From assembly GCA_016748015.1 (NCBI GenBank), contig JAAOMT010000521.1:94907-114415 (forward strand): 19,509 bases of DNA, written 5' to 3'. The notes under the pieces are model-generated. The model ran no database searches. It was given only the letters and a program-made list of their open reading frames with translations, and was not told the origin of the DNA. The stretch's first letter is position 1. Each line of letters starts with the position of its first letter. The stretch is from Geosiphon pyriformis. Taxonomy: Eukaryota > Glomeromycota > Glomeromycetes > Archaeosporales > Geosiphonaceae. This document shows, piece after piece, positions 1 to 10,445 of this stretch. The translations under genes were made by a program, and so were the position numbers.

Positions 1-1030
1 TTTTATTTTTCAAATAATTATTAAACTTATAAAATTATGTTTTCACTCATAGGGATTGGGAATGAGAATGGGTGATTTTATGAATATTCTCATCATTAAT
101 CAAATAAATAAGAATAAATGTGAACTTTATCATATGATAGTTGAGGGTTGATTTATTCTATTCAAAACAACAAACCAAATTATTTTGAAATAAGACATAA
201 GATAATCAATATTTTGTTCTAATATGGTTCCAAAATATTGAGATTTAAAGAATTTCTTTAAAACATAACAAATTAGATTGCTAATTGAATTATTGGCCAC
301 TTTCATATTAAAGTAGTGTCATATTAAATATTAAAATGTTAAGATTGAATAGAAAGGAAGAACGAATATGTTTTTGTTATATTTCTATAATTCATTAAAT
401 CTCATTAATTTTATTTAAATAGATACTGAGTAGGATATTTAATTTATTGAAACTAATTTTCTTCTTTGCAGCAGTCAGATTCAATCGGGATTAAAACACA
501 AAGATAATTGATTGATATATATTTCTTTAATCCATATTATTTTTTTAGTGGTCAAATTACTTTAACTGTTATAATTCTAGCCTTTTCATTAAAATATCTC
601 ACTCGTTATTTAAAAAATGTTATTTGTTACTGAGAACTATTTGCTTATTTAAAATATTTGTTTTTTTATATTTTAAAACATCGTTCTGTAGATTCAATGA
701 GCATTGAACCAAATTTGGGTTAGGTGAAATTCAGAATTGATTAAATTGAAGTATATTTTTACATAAGGTTAGCTGTCATTGATCATAAACAAGAGAATTA
801 TTTTGTTGTGAATTTTGGGAGAAATAATCTATAATTCCTAAATTTGAACTTGGTTATATTTTGATTTAAATTGGAAAGATCTAAAGATTTGAATAATATC
901 GAATTCTAAATGCATCAACAAATGATATTGAAGCTATTTAAACGAGGAAGTCTCATTGACATTTACGCTAGGAACGTTTTGATAGTTTACAGCACTTCGT
1001 TAGGTTAAAAGGTGGAAGGAAAAAAAAGAC
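1..1030. other. AT-rich stretch with no supported gene
   Basis: Stops are dense in all frames and no conserved protein motif was recognised. The last hundred bases (about 930-1030) are slightly less AT-rich and lead into the transposase relic that follows. They may contain its decayed N-terminal end, but no terminal inverted repeat could be picked out by eye. Confidence 0.5.
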
Positions 1031-1039
1031 TTTAGGGAT

Positions 1040-1320
1040 TAAGCAAAATTCGGCCGAAATCAAATCACGACCCCGAAACAAGATGCCAAAATTGTATAGC
1101 TTGCAAAAAAAGAAATTCATCTAACTGCCACTGATATACAACGGGAAATGAAAAAATAGTGTAGACACGATTCAACGATGTTTACCTGAAGGTATAATGC
1201 TACACTTTCCAAACTTTTTACTAACAGACAAACATAAAAAACGTTTGGAGTAGGTTAAAAATTATAAAAACTTTGACTGGAATTGAGTTGATTAGTATCA
1301 GAGTAATATTTTACACTTTC
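1040..1320 (+). mobile_element. Decayed Tc1/mariner-type transposase (DNA-binding part)
   Basis: Two frames together spell the helix-turn-helix region and linker of a Tc1-like DDE transposase. From 1052 one frame reads GRNQITTPKQDAKIV, a stop (TAG 1097), LAKKEIHLTATDIQREMKK and another stop (TAG 1157). From 1161 a shifted frame reads VDTIQRCLPEG, then FLLTDKHKKRLE, a stop (TAG 1251) where the family normally has Trp, and VKNYKNFDWN. The order and wording (ttp..D..IV.LAKK..LTA.DIQRE, then V.TIQR, then LLT.KHKK.RLEW) match the Tc1 family. The first catalytic Asp block expected just after is not readable, and the DDE core beyond about 1320 could not be followed. At least four stops and one frameshift make it a dead copy. 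No flanking TA duplication or terminal repeat was identified, so element borders are unknown. Confidence 0.75.
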
Positions 1321-1329
1321 AAATAAAAT

Positions 1330-4300
1330 TTATTTATTTATTTTACCGTGTACCAAGTTATGAAGCGTCGGTTACTTTTGCGGCAAACTGTAAATGTTAT
1401 TTTCCAAAAAATGAACTTTTTTGATCTCAACTAATGTTAAAACTCCCTTTTAAGAAGAATTGTATGCTTTTTATAGTAATATTACATAATCATTCTTTCA
1501 TGGTCTTTGATTGGTAGGAAACATAAAAACACATTTTCCGGGGAATTCTAGCTAAAAAGTTTAGAAACAGCTTTGAATGGCATTTTACCCCAAACACATG
1601 TGCATTTAGAACCTATGCATAATTCGAAAAATGTTAAATTATAAATTTCATTATCTGTAAGAAGTGAGCTATGAACTGCAAAAATATCAAAATATTAATA
1701 CATTTCCCGAGGACGAAAATTTATTACAAAAACATTTTAACACAAACGATCAAAATAAATGAATATATGCGTATGTCATAGCTATTGTCATTGCATTGAA
1801 TTTTTCAAAAAATTTAAAAGCCACAAGAAATTATAACTTGGGCTTCGAAAAATTTACTCTGAGGTTTAAGTAAAAACTAATTTTGTTAAAGAGGAAAAAC
1901 GGCTCAATATGTTCAACAACCTTGAATGTGTTAGAATCGTTCTAAATATCTATGAAATTTGAAGATAAGGATATGATAATCGAAAAACAATATGATTTCG
2001 AAAGAGAAGGAATAAATAATATTGATATTGAATTATTCATATATATCCCGTACAACACGGTAGAAAATGGAATAAAAAATTTAGAAAATCCAAAAAAGAT
2101 TTCTTATTACTGTAGCTTAAATATTTAAATGCATGAACATAGCATGCATAGAATTGCAAACTTCAAAATATACGGATGATGTGGTTATCGAAAAGCATTA
2201 TATTATTAAAATTTATTTCTAAATTTAGTAAAAGGAAAAAGAAGAGTTTTTATGATTATTTGTGATATTTTTTACACATGGACATCATTTTCAATTCTAA
2301 AAATCTAAGTAATAATAAGTAAGAAATTAAAGATTTTCAAAAATAACTATTATTATAATTTCCAACTAATTGATATTAATTAGAAAAATTGTTTGTTACC
2401 ATTTTTGCAATTTTATTTATTTTAACCGCGATTTCAACTTTCCACATTTTTTTATTTTTGATATTATAACTGATAACAAAGTAATTTTTTTTGATTACAA
2501 ATTTCGCTTTAATATTAAAGTTTTAATGTCTCAACCTTATATCAACATTTTTTTCTCTTTATTATATTATACGAATACTGGACTTTTTTTAAAATTAAAA
2601 CCTGACTGAAATTATAAAGAAATAATAAGTTAAAACAAACATTTTACTCCAAATGTATTGAAATAATTTAATGATTAAAATGCTTTTGCTTGTATGAAAT
2701 TTTCTTTTATTGTAAGTATTAATTTGTTGAATCTCTGGTGCTAAATCATACAAATTATAGTTAAAACTATTCACATAGAGTTTTAATTTTTTTTAAAAAT
2801 TCACTTCATTCAATTGTTTTTAAAAATAATTATCAAATTAATAAGTTAATGTTTCTTAATATCCAAACATTATAGCAGTCTGTTTGTAATAATTATGCAT
2901 TACATGCTGTATATTTTTACAAAAAACAGTAAAAATGTTACAACTTTTTCTACTTGATAAATAAAAAAAGTCAAGCTGTTAAAAATTTTAAGGACTTATA
3001 TTGTATATAATACAAATTTTATATAAACTGAATCACAGTATGATTCTCATGTGTATTCTTATTATTCTCTGTATTAATTTATCTTAATATTTTCTTCTTT
3101 AATTTTAATGTTAAATTGGCTTAATATATTATAACTTTATTAGAAAACTGCAAAAAGCTAAATTAAAAAGCTTAAAGGTTTTTTATATTCATATAAAAAA
3201 ATATACTGTATTATAAATAAAGCTTAATATAATTATTAATAAGTTCTTTGATAATTATAACTAAATATTTTCACTGTTAAATTTATTTTTTTTATTGTTT
3301 AAGGAGAAATTCTAAACTTTAAATCTTTTAAGTAATTTATTAAGGTGGTATAAATAGAAAAGTCTTGTTTTTTATTTAAAAAATATATTTTATTAATTTT
3401 TATTGAATTACGTTTAATTTTATATATTTAAAACAGTTAATAATCAACTAATCAAAACTTTTTTGTCTTGAAAAAAAAAATTATCTTCAAATATAAGAAA
3501 ATAAAAACATAATATTTGTAATTATATTAATTACAAATAAAAAATACTATTTATAATTTTATTTATTAAAATAATACTTAGAAAACAAAATATTCAAAAA
3601 TTATACTTGGATTAAATAAAAAAAAGTTAAAAAATATTATACTTTTAATTTTATGTGAATTATTAACTTGTTTTTTTTTCAAAAGTGCTTTGCATAAAGG
3701 AATATTTTGTTAATTGTTTATTAATTTAATTTTATTTTTTGTTTATTTTAAAATTTATTTTAGATTTTTAATATTTACATCTATAAGTATTCAAACAGCC
3801 GAAATTAATTATATTAAAAAAGTTATCTTTAAAGATAAAAAACAAAAGAATAGGATTTAAAATTATATATACTATAAATAAAACATACCAAATATAATTT
3901 TTATTAAATTAATACAGTTTTTATCAGGATTATTTCTTTTTAAAAAATAATTAATATAAACAAAACATACTATAAAAGCAAGTGGTAATAATTAATTTTA
4001 AATAACTTTTTTTATTAAAGTTTTATTTTGCTTTTTTTCTGTTTATTTTTATTATTCTTATTATTAAATTCATTTATTTTTTTAAAATAATTTATTAAAA
4101 ATTTATGAAATAAAATAAAATAAATATGTTAAAAAAACATGTTTAAATATAGTAATATGCCACAGAAAAAAGATTTGATTGTCCAATTCTAAATTAAAAG
4201 TAAAATATAAAAAAGAGAATTTAATTGTAGATAATAAGTTTAGAATAGTTAATATATAGGGTTTGTTTTTTGTATATTTTAGGATAACTATATAAAAAGG

Positions 4301-4480
4301 CAGTTTTGTTAAAAGTGTTTTGATAAATTTTATCATTAATATTTTTTGTTATTGTTATCAACTGAAATTTAAGCCATAATTACTGTTAATAATAATAAAA
4401 ATTTAAGCCAGACTTATAGTTATTACAAACCAGACTATTAAACCAAAATTACAATTATCACTAATCAACACGTTAGAGAA
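1330..4480. other. Long AT-rich stretch with no supported gene
   Basis: Bases 1330-2250 have moderate complexity and could include remains of the transposon; one open frame of 58 codons lies at 1952-2128. From about 2250 to 4480 the sequence is extremely AT-rich with many homopolymer and TTA/AAT runs. The open frames here (for example 2370-2609 + and 4103-4336 -) are almost all Phe, Ile, Leu, Asn, Lys and Tyr, as expected from composition alone. A small direct repeat of about 12 bases (aaatttaagcca) occurs twice near 4365 and 4400. No RNA gene was seen. Confidence 0.55.
1952..2128 (+). other. Short open frame of 58 codons, coding status uncertain
   Basis: An ATG-started frame runs 58 codons to TAA at 2126-2128. 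The peptide is rich in Glu, Asp, Lys and Tyr (it begins MKFEDKDMIIEKQYDFEREG) and is less monotonous than the composition-driven frames nearby. No domain was recognised. It lies about 650 bases downstream of the Tc1-like relic, so it could be part of another relic or simply chance. No splice sites or second exon could be attached to it. Confidence 0.15.
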
Positions 4481-4616
4481 GACAAATTATACAATAGATG
4501 GTATGAATATAATATTTGTATTGAAAAAACTTAAACGAGTCCCAAAAGATGATAAAACAGAAATAGAAGAATTCATAAAAGAGATCTGAATGAAAATTTT
4601 TTACATGATTAGTAAA

Positions 4617-4665
4617 GTAAGAATTGCTATATTATTTATACTAAAAAATTCCTAAAAACTTTTAG
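4617..4665 (+). other. Probable short intron in the kinase-Sel1 pseudogene
   Basis: A GTAAGA donor at 4617 and a CTTTTAG acceptor ending at 4665 enclose 49 bases. The intron falls between the alphaC-helix segment (FIKEI) and the KFYGLN segment. The flanking exon sequence is decayed, so the exact join is uncertain. Confidence 0.45.
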
Positions 4666-4985
4666 CTGATATTTCTGCAAGATATTAATTTTTTCCCTAA
4701 ATTCAAAAATTTTATGGTCTTAACAAAATTATAGAAGGTATTTATTCTCAAGGCTCTATAATAAAATTTATTTTACAAATCCTAATCTTACTTTATGAAA
4801 ATGTTTTAGATAATAATACAAAACATATTTTAGTTTTTAAATATGGCTAATGGAGGTTCTTTGCGTAATTACCTATCATTAGAGTTTCAAAATATGAATG
4901 GAAAAAAAAAGCTTCAGATGGCACAGGAATTAGCAAGGGAAATTCAATGTCTTCATAAACAAACCAAATGATTTATCGAAATCCT

Positions 4986-5057
4986 GTAGGTTTTACACTT
5001 TGAGATTTTAAAAGCTATTTAAAGATTAGACTCTACCACTAAATTGTTTATTTTTAG
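4986..5057 (+). other. Intron inside the kinase catalytic loop
   Basis: A GTAGGT donor directly after the codons for IYRNP and a TTTTTAG acceptor directly before NSSNILVH give a 72-base phase-0 intron. Removing it rebuilds the expected catalytic-loop layout (I-H-R-D-L | H-S-S-N-I-L-V in active relatives), which strongly supports the join. Confidence 0.75.
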
Positions 5058-5311
5058 AATTCATCAAATATTTTAGTGCATACCAAAATGGCAAAAATAT
5101 CCAATATTGGTCTTCCGAAAAATCTAAGTGAAATGGCTAGGCTTAGCCAATGAGCTTAAAGGCCAACCTGCTTACATAAACCCTCAATGTTTTAAAGATG
5201 AACAATTCATTCGAAATAAGAAATCAGACATTTATGCTCTGGATGTCCTCTTATGGAAATTAACAAGTGGTCACTCACTATTCAAAAATACTAAAAAGTG
5301 GACACTTATGT

Positions 5312-5383
5312 GTAAGAAAATTTTAATTTAGCACATTTCTTTAAAAGTTCTACTTATATGTAAAAACTTCTAAATATTATTAG
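5312..5383 (+). other. Intron in the kinase C-lobe
   Basis: Donor T|GTAAGA follows ATG plus one base, and acceptor TTATTAG ends at 5383, giving 72 bases in phase 1. Joining rebuilds a Phe codon (T + TC). The next codon is TAA at 5386-5388, where relatives commonly have Gln before IANGIRETP. The stop therefore looks like a CAA-to-TAA change. Confidence 0.7.
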
Positions 5384-5539
5384 TCTAAATTGCTAATGGT
5401 ATACGAGAAACTCCTATCAAAAAGACACTAACTGAATATATTGCATTGTATAAAAGATGTTGGATTGAATTACTCGATAAATGGCCTAGCATTAACGAAG
5501 TAAATGAAAAACTCAAGGGAATTCAATAGAATTAAATAG

Positions 5540-6373
5540 AATTTAGAACATGCTTTGAGTTCTCAAATGGGCTACATTGAATTAACATCAGAGTTAACAA
5601 GTGAAACCACCTTAGTAAGATCTATGGGTTTGGCTAATACAAGCATCATGGCTTTTTTACAAGATATTTTCACTATAATCAACAAAGGTTTAAACATCTA
5701 TACATATGAAGATATCTCAAAAATAATTCCTCGGGTAGAAAAACACCTTACAAATATTGGGCAAAGTTTCACAGATCTTTTCAAATCTATAAAAGTAACT
5801 CAAATCTCATCTAATTCAGTTTTTGTGCTTGGTTTTTTTTACCAATTTGGAATTGAGATTAATATCAACTTGGAGCAAACGTTTTTAAAATATCAGAAAA
5901 GCACTTCTCAAAAAAACCCCTTGGGACAATTTTTCCTTAGAAAATATTATATGGAGGGTACCGGCACTGAAAAAAATAATGAAAAAGCAGTTGAATGGTA
6001 TACTAAAGCTGCATAAAAATGGACATTTAGATGTGCAAAATATTCTTGGAGTTTGCTGTGAAAATGGGAAAGGAGTAACCAAAGATCTTGCAAAAGCAGT
6101 TGAATAGTATAAAAAAGCAGCAGAAAAAAAAATGTAGATGCACAGTTTAACCTTGTTTCTTGCTATGAAAATGGGAAAAATTTTGCAAGAGCAGTTAAAT
6201 TTTAAAAAAAAACAGCGGAAAAAGAACATTTAAGGGCAGATTTTAGCCTTGCTTCTTGTTATAAAAATGGGAAAGGAGTAACCAAAGATCTTTTAAAGAC
6301 AGATGAATGGCGTACAAAAGCTTGGCAATTAAATACAAAAGTAACGAACAATTTGATGTTTAAACTTTTATAA
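5540..6373 (+). pseudogene. Linker and Sel1-repeat C-terminus of the kinase-Sel1 gene, broken
   Basis: After a one-base frame change past the kinase stop at 5527, an open frame runs 5540-6016. It begins NLEHALSSQMGYIELTSELT, a helical linker, and leads into Sel1-like units. Frame 0 continues from about 6018 (NGHLDVQNILGVCCENGKG, then VTKDLAKAVE) to TAG 6105. Frame 2 takes over near 6131 (NVDAQFNLVSCYENGK, ending FSLASCYKNGKG and VTKDLLKTDEW) to TAA 6371. About five Sel1 units of roughly 36 residues can be counted; they show the A..LG..Y..G.GV..D..KA..WY.KAA pattern. The fourth unit has lost the GVTKDL part. Sel1 repeats form alpha-helical solenoids that bind proteins, and kinase-Sel1 fusions are typical of glomeromycete fungi. 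The unit follows the kinase on the same strand at the expected distance, so it is one former gene. Confidence 0.85.
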
Positions 6374-7273
6374 ACTCTTAATTTTTTAGCAATAAAACAG
6401 AACTAGAACTATTAATCTTCACTATGGAATTATAATCTTGCAATATATTAGTTTGAGAATTGGTCGAAAAATAATATTCTTTATTGAGATAATCTTTGCA
6501 TCACAATCAGCTTTAAAGTTATTGAAAAAAGTTTCAATGAAGAACTTTTCTGAAACTTACTACAACTTTGATTTATTGAATTTTTTTTAAACAACTTTGG
6601 TTTGCAAGAGCAATCATTGTTGTTATTAATTTTTAAAAGTATATTTTACATATTAAATTATTTGTCTAGCATAATATATTAATCTAAACGAGAAAAAAGA
6701 ATATTTTCTTTAATTTTATTTATTTTGTTAAAACAATAATTTGGAACATAAGAAAATATAAATAAATTATTAAATTTCAGTTATCTTTTAAATTTATGAC
6801 CAAGCTCTTTCACTCAATGACAAACAGATTTACTTTTTCTAAACGGCTATCAACAATTATAGACATAATATGGGTATTTAATTTAATAGGTAATAAATAA
6901 AAATGCTATAATAGCAAGCTAGAAAAATAATTTCAGCAACAATATTACTAAATTCTGCCTATTTATCTTGCAAGTTTTTAGATTATTATCATCATCATTA
7001 TTATTATTTCGATTAAAATTAAATTGGCATGTGGGATATAGAAAAATTATAATGAAATTTAAGCATAAAAAATTCTGATAATCTATATAGTTATTTTAGA
7101 AATCTCAAAATTTAAAGGGCATAAAGAAACCTGTAATGAAATAATAATATTAAAAAAATAGGCTAAAACTCTGTAATTTATAGTATTAAATAAATATTCT
7201 CAATACAAAACTGTTCTAATTGAAAGTTTTTTGGTAACTCCAAAGAATAAAGTATTGAGAATTTCTTATGTTT

Positions 7274-7301
7274 TTATCAAGCTTAAAAGAAAGCTTGATA
7301 A
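7274..7301. repeat. Perfect inverted repeat, 11-base arms
   Basis: TTATCAAGCTT (7274-7284) is followed by a six-base spacer and then AAGCTTGATAA (7291-7301), its exact reverse complement. It could form a small hairpin. It is not followed by a gene in either direction, so a regulatory role is not evident and it may be chance or a relic of a small element. Confidence 0.6.
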
Positions 7302-7875
7302 TATTTACATCAAATTGCCAAAGGTCTCGGAATCAGTCAAAATAAAAGCAAAAATTTGAGAGAAAAAGCATTCTTAAATTCTCTTCTAAATATTTGAAAG
7401 CAATGCGTATTTTCTTGAATATTTAAAAAATATTTGCCTAACATTTATATTTGTATAGCATGAAAAATTTGATTTATAGTCAAAAACTGACTGAACTATA
7501 ATCAAAAGGTAAGGAATAAGCAAAAAAATAAAAGTTTCCATTTGTGAAAAACAGAAATGAATTATTTCCAATAGTCAAACTACTGAGAAAAAAAATTAAA
7601 GCTAAGCTTAAATCAAGTTTTATATTTCCTAAAAAACCTATGATAGCTGCTCTCAGCTTTTGATGTACAAAAACGGAAAAAAACATTTTTTTCTTAATAA
7701 ATTTATATGTTTATTAAACTAACTATTTTTGTTTTTGCTTTACTATCAGAATTTTAAATAAAAATTACTTTTTTGTCATATATTAATTTATTGGAAAAAT
7801 AAGATTATTAGCATTTGCAAAAAAATATCCATTTTCAATCGAAAATAAGTGTGCTATTTTGTGATAATTACTTAC

Positions 7876-7998
7876 CTGTGGTTTTTTCTTTCTGCATCCA
7901 TTTATATCTGTCTCCTTTCCATTGAGAGAGATTTCAGGTGTGCTTATGGCACAAATTATCAAATAATTTAGACCCAAGTTCTCTTCCCTATTTAACAT
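7876..7998 (-). other. Candidate minus-strand exon with consensus donor
   Basis: On the minus strand an ATG at 7998 opens a 41-codon frame (MLNREENLGLNYLI..., ending NGCRKKKPQ) that stops exactly at a textbook CAG|GTAAGT donor (intron from 7875 downward). The peptide is less biased than AT-driven frames nearby. No domain was recognised. No clear acceptor or downstream exon was found, although 7480-7686 (-) is open and hydrophobic. It could be a real small gene, an exon of a relic, or chance. Confidence 0.2.
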
Positions 7999-9817
7999 AA
8001 CTAATCAAATATGTATCTTTTTGCAGCTACCAGAAAGAAGAAGTCTTTTGATACGGGTTTTATATCCTCAATATATGAAAATTTAAAACAATTTTCTAAT
8101 CGAGTCAAGTTTGTGTTGCTTTTTACATTACATGTTGTCTCAATTTCTTAATTTATATTTGAGTTTATTAAAAATGGCTTTAACTAAAAATTGTAATCAT
8201 TAATAATTTTACTTTGTAAACTAGAAACATCTTAAAAATTTCATTTTCAAAATAATTATTGTAAAACAGTAATAAAATATTTGTAGTTGCAACTAAATTA
8301 TGCATTTTAAATTTCTGATTATACTTTGATAAAAAATTTAAACGTATATTTAGTGTTTTGGTATTTTGTTCCAAGTATAATAGCTAATAAAAAAATTATT
8401 TCTTTATGGATAAAATATTTAAATTCAATAAATATATATGATTTATTAAGTATAATTAAAAATATTTATTTTTTGAAATTTTAAATACTTATTTTATTTT
8501 TTTATAATTAAAATTATCTATTATAAAAATTTTTATCATTACAAAAATTAATAAACCCAAAATTTTATAAAATATGCATAAAGTTTGCAGAGGCAAAATT
8601 TATTAATTTAAAATTTTTCATATAATTGTATTGATTATTTATTATTCCAATATATATTTATATATAAATTCTATTGTAAAGAAATTGCTTTATAGTTCAT
8701 AACTTTTATACTTAAAAATCTTGTTTAAAAATGATATAAAAATAAAACTATTTATAATAGTTAATGATTATATTTCTAACATCAATAAAAAATCATTCTT
8801 TGCTCAAATTTTTATCTGTTTTATTTAGATAAATAAAAGTGTTTTATAAAATTGCAAGTTAGAATATCTCTTGAAAAAACAAAAAGAATGATTAAAACAG
8901 AATTTGCAAAAAATGAATTATTTTTTATAATAACCAATATAGAATTCAGAATGTTATGCTATTTACATATTATTACTTATAAAAAACCAAAACAAAATTA
9001 AATTAATTATTTGAACAAAACTACTTGGCTATTTAGTTCGAATATTTCATTAATGCTAGATTAAAAATTGAACCAGAAAAGTCACATAAAATTGTTGTAA
9101 GATTTGATCTTCAATTTCAGAACTGCAACTTTTTTGTTTTATCATTAAAATTATTAAATATGAATTAATCTTCAAAACTTAATATCTATCTAACCATATA
9201 TTATATGGTATTTTTTTTAATAAATAGTTTTATTTAGCAAATTTTAGAAGAATTAATATATTATCCAATTGAAATTTGTTATTAATACAATAATATTATT
9301 TTATAAAAAAAAGTAAAAATTTTAAGATATTTATTTTTTAAACATAATTATTATTTTAAGTTTTAAAATGAATTAAATATTTAATAACTTTTATTTATAT
9401 AAGATAATAGTTTTGCAATTTTTTTGTCGATTGTTAATACTTTTCCAATTCTTTGTTATTTGTTGCCCATTGCCAAATCCCTATTTTTTTTTAGTATCTA
9501 ATGTTGAAACTAGACTGAAAATGTAATCTTGACCAAGATATGATAATGATGAACATTAAACTTGTTTTGAAATCTTTTGAATGTTTGGAGGCTGTGTTTT
9601 AAGTAAACACTCATGTTTCCAGATCCTATGTTACAATAGGGAGTATGCATATTAGCTATGCCTGGTGGTTTTCTATTTTTTTTACATTATTTAGTCTAGT
9701 ATATTAATTTTTTTTTCGGATATGAGATATGGATCCCACGGTTTTAAGGGAGATGTAAATTTGATTTCTATATTAATTGTATTTAGCCATTTTAGGATAA
9801 CAGAGTCAAAAATAATG

Positions 9818-9871
9818 AGTCATGAGGATTTGCTTAATATTACATTAGTCATAAGGATCTGCATAATAATA
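9818..9871 (+). repeat. Two-copy 29-bp direct repeat
   Basis: AGTCATGAGGATTTGCTTAA at 9818 is repeated as AGTCATAAGGATCTGCATAA at 9847, a period of 29 bases with a few substitutions. It lies in the left part of the repeat-rich block. Confidence 0.65.
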
Positions 9872-10032
9872 TAAAAAATTTCCAGAAAGCACCAAGGTTT
9901 TAAAAAGTGATGCTTTGTTTTTAATCACTACATATTAGTTAACCCCACCCTTGTATTTTTGTATTTTTATTTTGCATGAAAAACAAATGCGTAATTTTTG
10001 ATCTCAAAATCAATAACTTAGAGGCAGTAACA

Positions 10033-10040
10033 TATATAAA
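10033..10040 (+). promoter_or_regulatory. TATA-like box within the repeat-rich block
   Basis: TATATAAA sits in locally GC-richer sequence (preceded by GAGGCAGTAACA, followed by GAGGTG). In AT-rich DNA such a match is expected often, so only its setting makes it worth noting. If the block is an LTR-like element this would be its promoter. Confidence 0.25.
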
Positions 10041-10445
10041 GAGGTGTTTTCTGCCTTTAAGCAAAATTTTATTCTATATGAGATTACTCTTATCTTTATC
10101 AACAACAAATTACCAGCGTCCACCAACTCATGAACCTAATAGCTATAACTAGTATGATTAACAACTCACCACTCACAACTCACAAATTCAAAAAACACTA
10201 AAAAAATTTAAGAGGTTCATTATCGTCCCTAGTTGTATTGATAACCACAGCAGGTATCAAAGGTTAAAAGTCTCTAGTTGATGAAACAATTCAGGTAAAA
10301 GTGTTGATGTATCTCTTCTAGCTCTAAGTGTTGGGTAAGGAAGGGAAACATTCTTTACCAGAAAGAACTCCAACTTTAACCAAAGAAACTCAACCAAGCA
10401 TGGGATTTCCAACTCCTTTATATCGCCAAATGTGGTGTTCTCTAA

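Larger units (their letters stand above)
4491..5529 (+). pseudogene. TKL-type protein kinase domain, broken, part of a kinase-Sel1 gene
   Basis: The kinase lobes can be followed across three frames and three introns. The beta3/alphaC part is at 4518 (VLKKLKRV, then EIEEFIKEI, TGA at 4587). FYGLNKIIEG follows near 4717, then ILVFKYG/ANGGSLRNYLSLEF and LQMAQELAREIQCLHK (4846-4965). The catalytic loop spans an intron as IYRNP|NSSNILVHT, and the Mg-binding motif reads NIG. The activation segment and helix F read GQPAYINPQCFKDE and KSDIYALDVLLWKLTSGHSLF (5155-5290), and the C-lobe ends IANGIRETPI, LYKRCW and PSINEVNEKLKGIQ, followed by TAG at 5527. Active relatives carry HRDLHSSNIL and DFG; here HRD is YRN and DFG is NIG. 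Frame changes near 4845, 4965 and 5130, stops at 4587 and 5386, and the terminal stop before the Sel1 part make it a pseudogene. The true N-terminus was not located. Confidence 0.88.
6374..9459. other. Long AT-rich stretch with no firm gene
   Basis: Nothing conserved was recognised. Bases 6960-7020 contain a short ATC/ATT microsatellite-like run. Bases 7200-8060 are of slightly higher complexity, with open stretches on both strands (7532-7663 + and 7480-7686 -) that cannot both be coding, and a good minus-strand splice donor at 7875. From 8380 to 9430 the sequence is close to pure A/T with frequent stops. Confidence 0.5.

Noticed and set aside
2370-2609. 79-codon plus-strand open frame
   Set aside because: Almost entirely Phe, Ile, Asn, Tyr and Leu, as expected from T-rich DNA; no motif and no support on either side.
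4103-4336. 77-codon minus-strand open frame, looks membrane-like
   Set aside because: Hydrophobicity follows from A/T-rich codons; no conserved motif or splice structure.
5885-6229. 114-codon minus-strand open frame
   Set aside because: It is the antisense shadow of the Sel1-repeat region, which has clear family signatures on the plus strand.
9035-9060. GTTCGAAT word resembling a tRNA B box
   Set aside because: No A box, acceptor stem or anticodon arm could be built around it.
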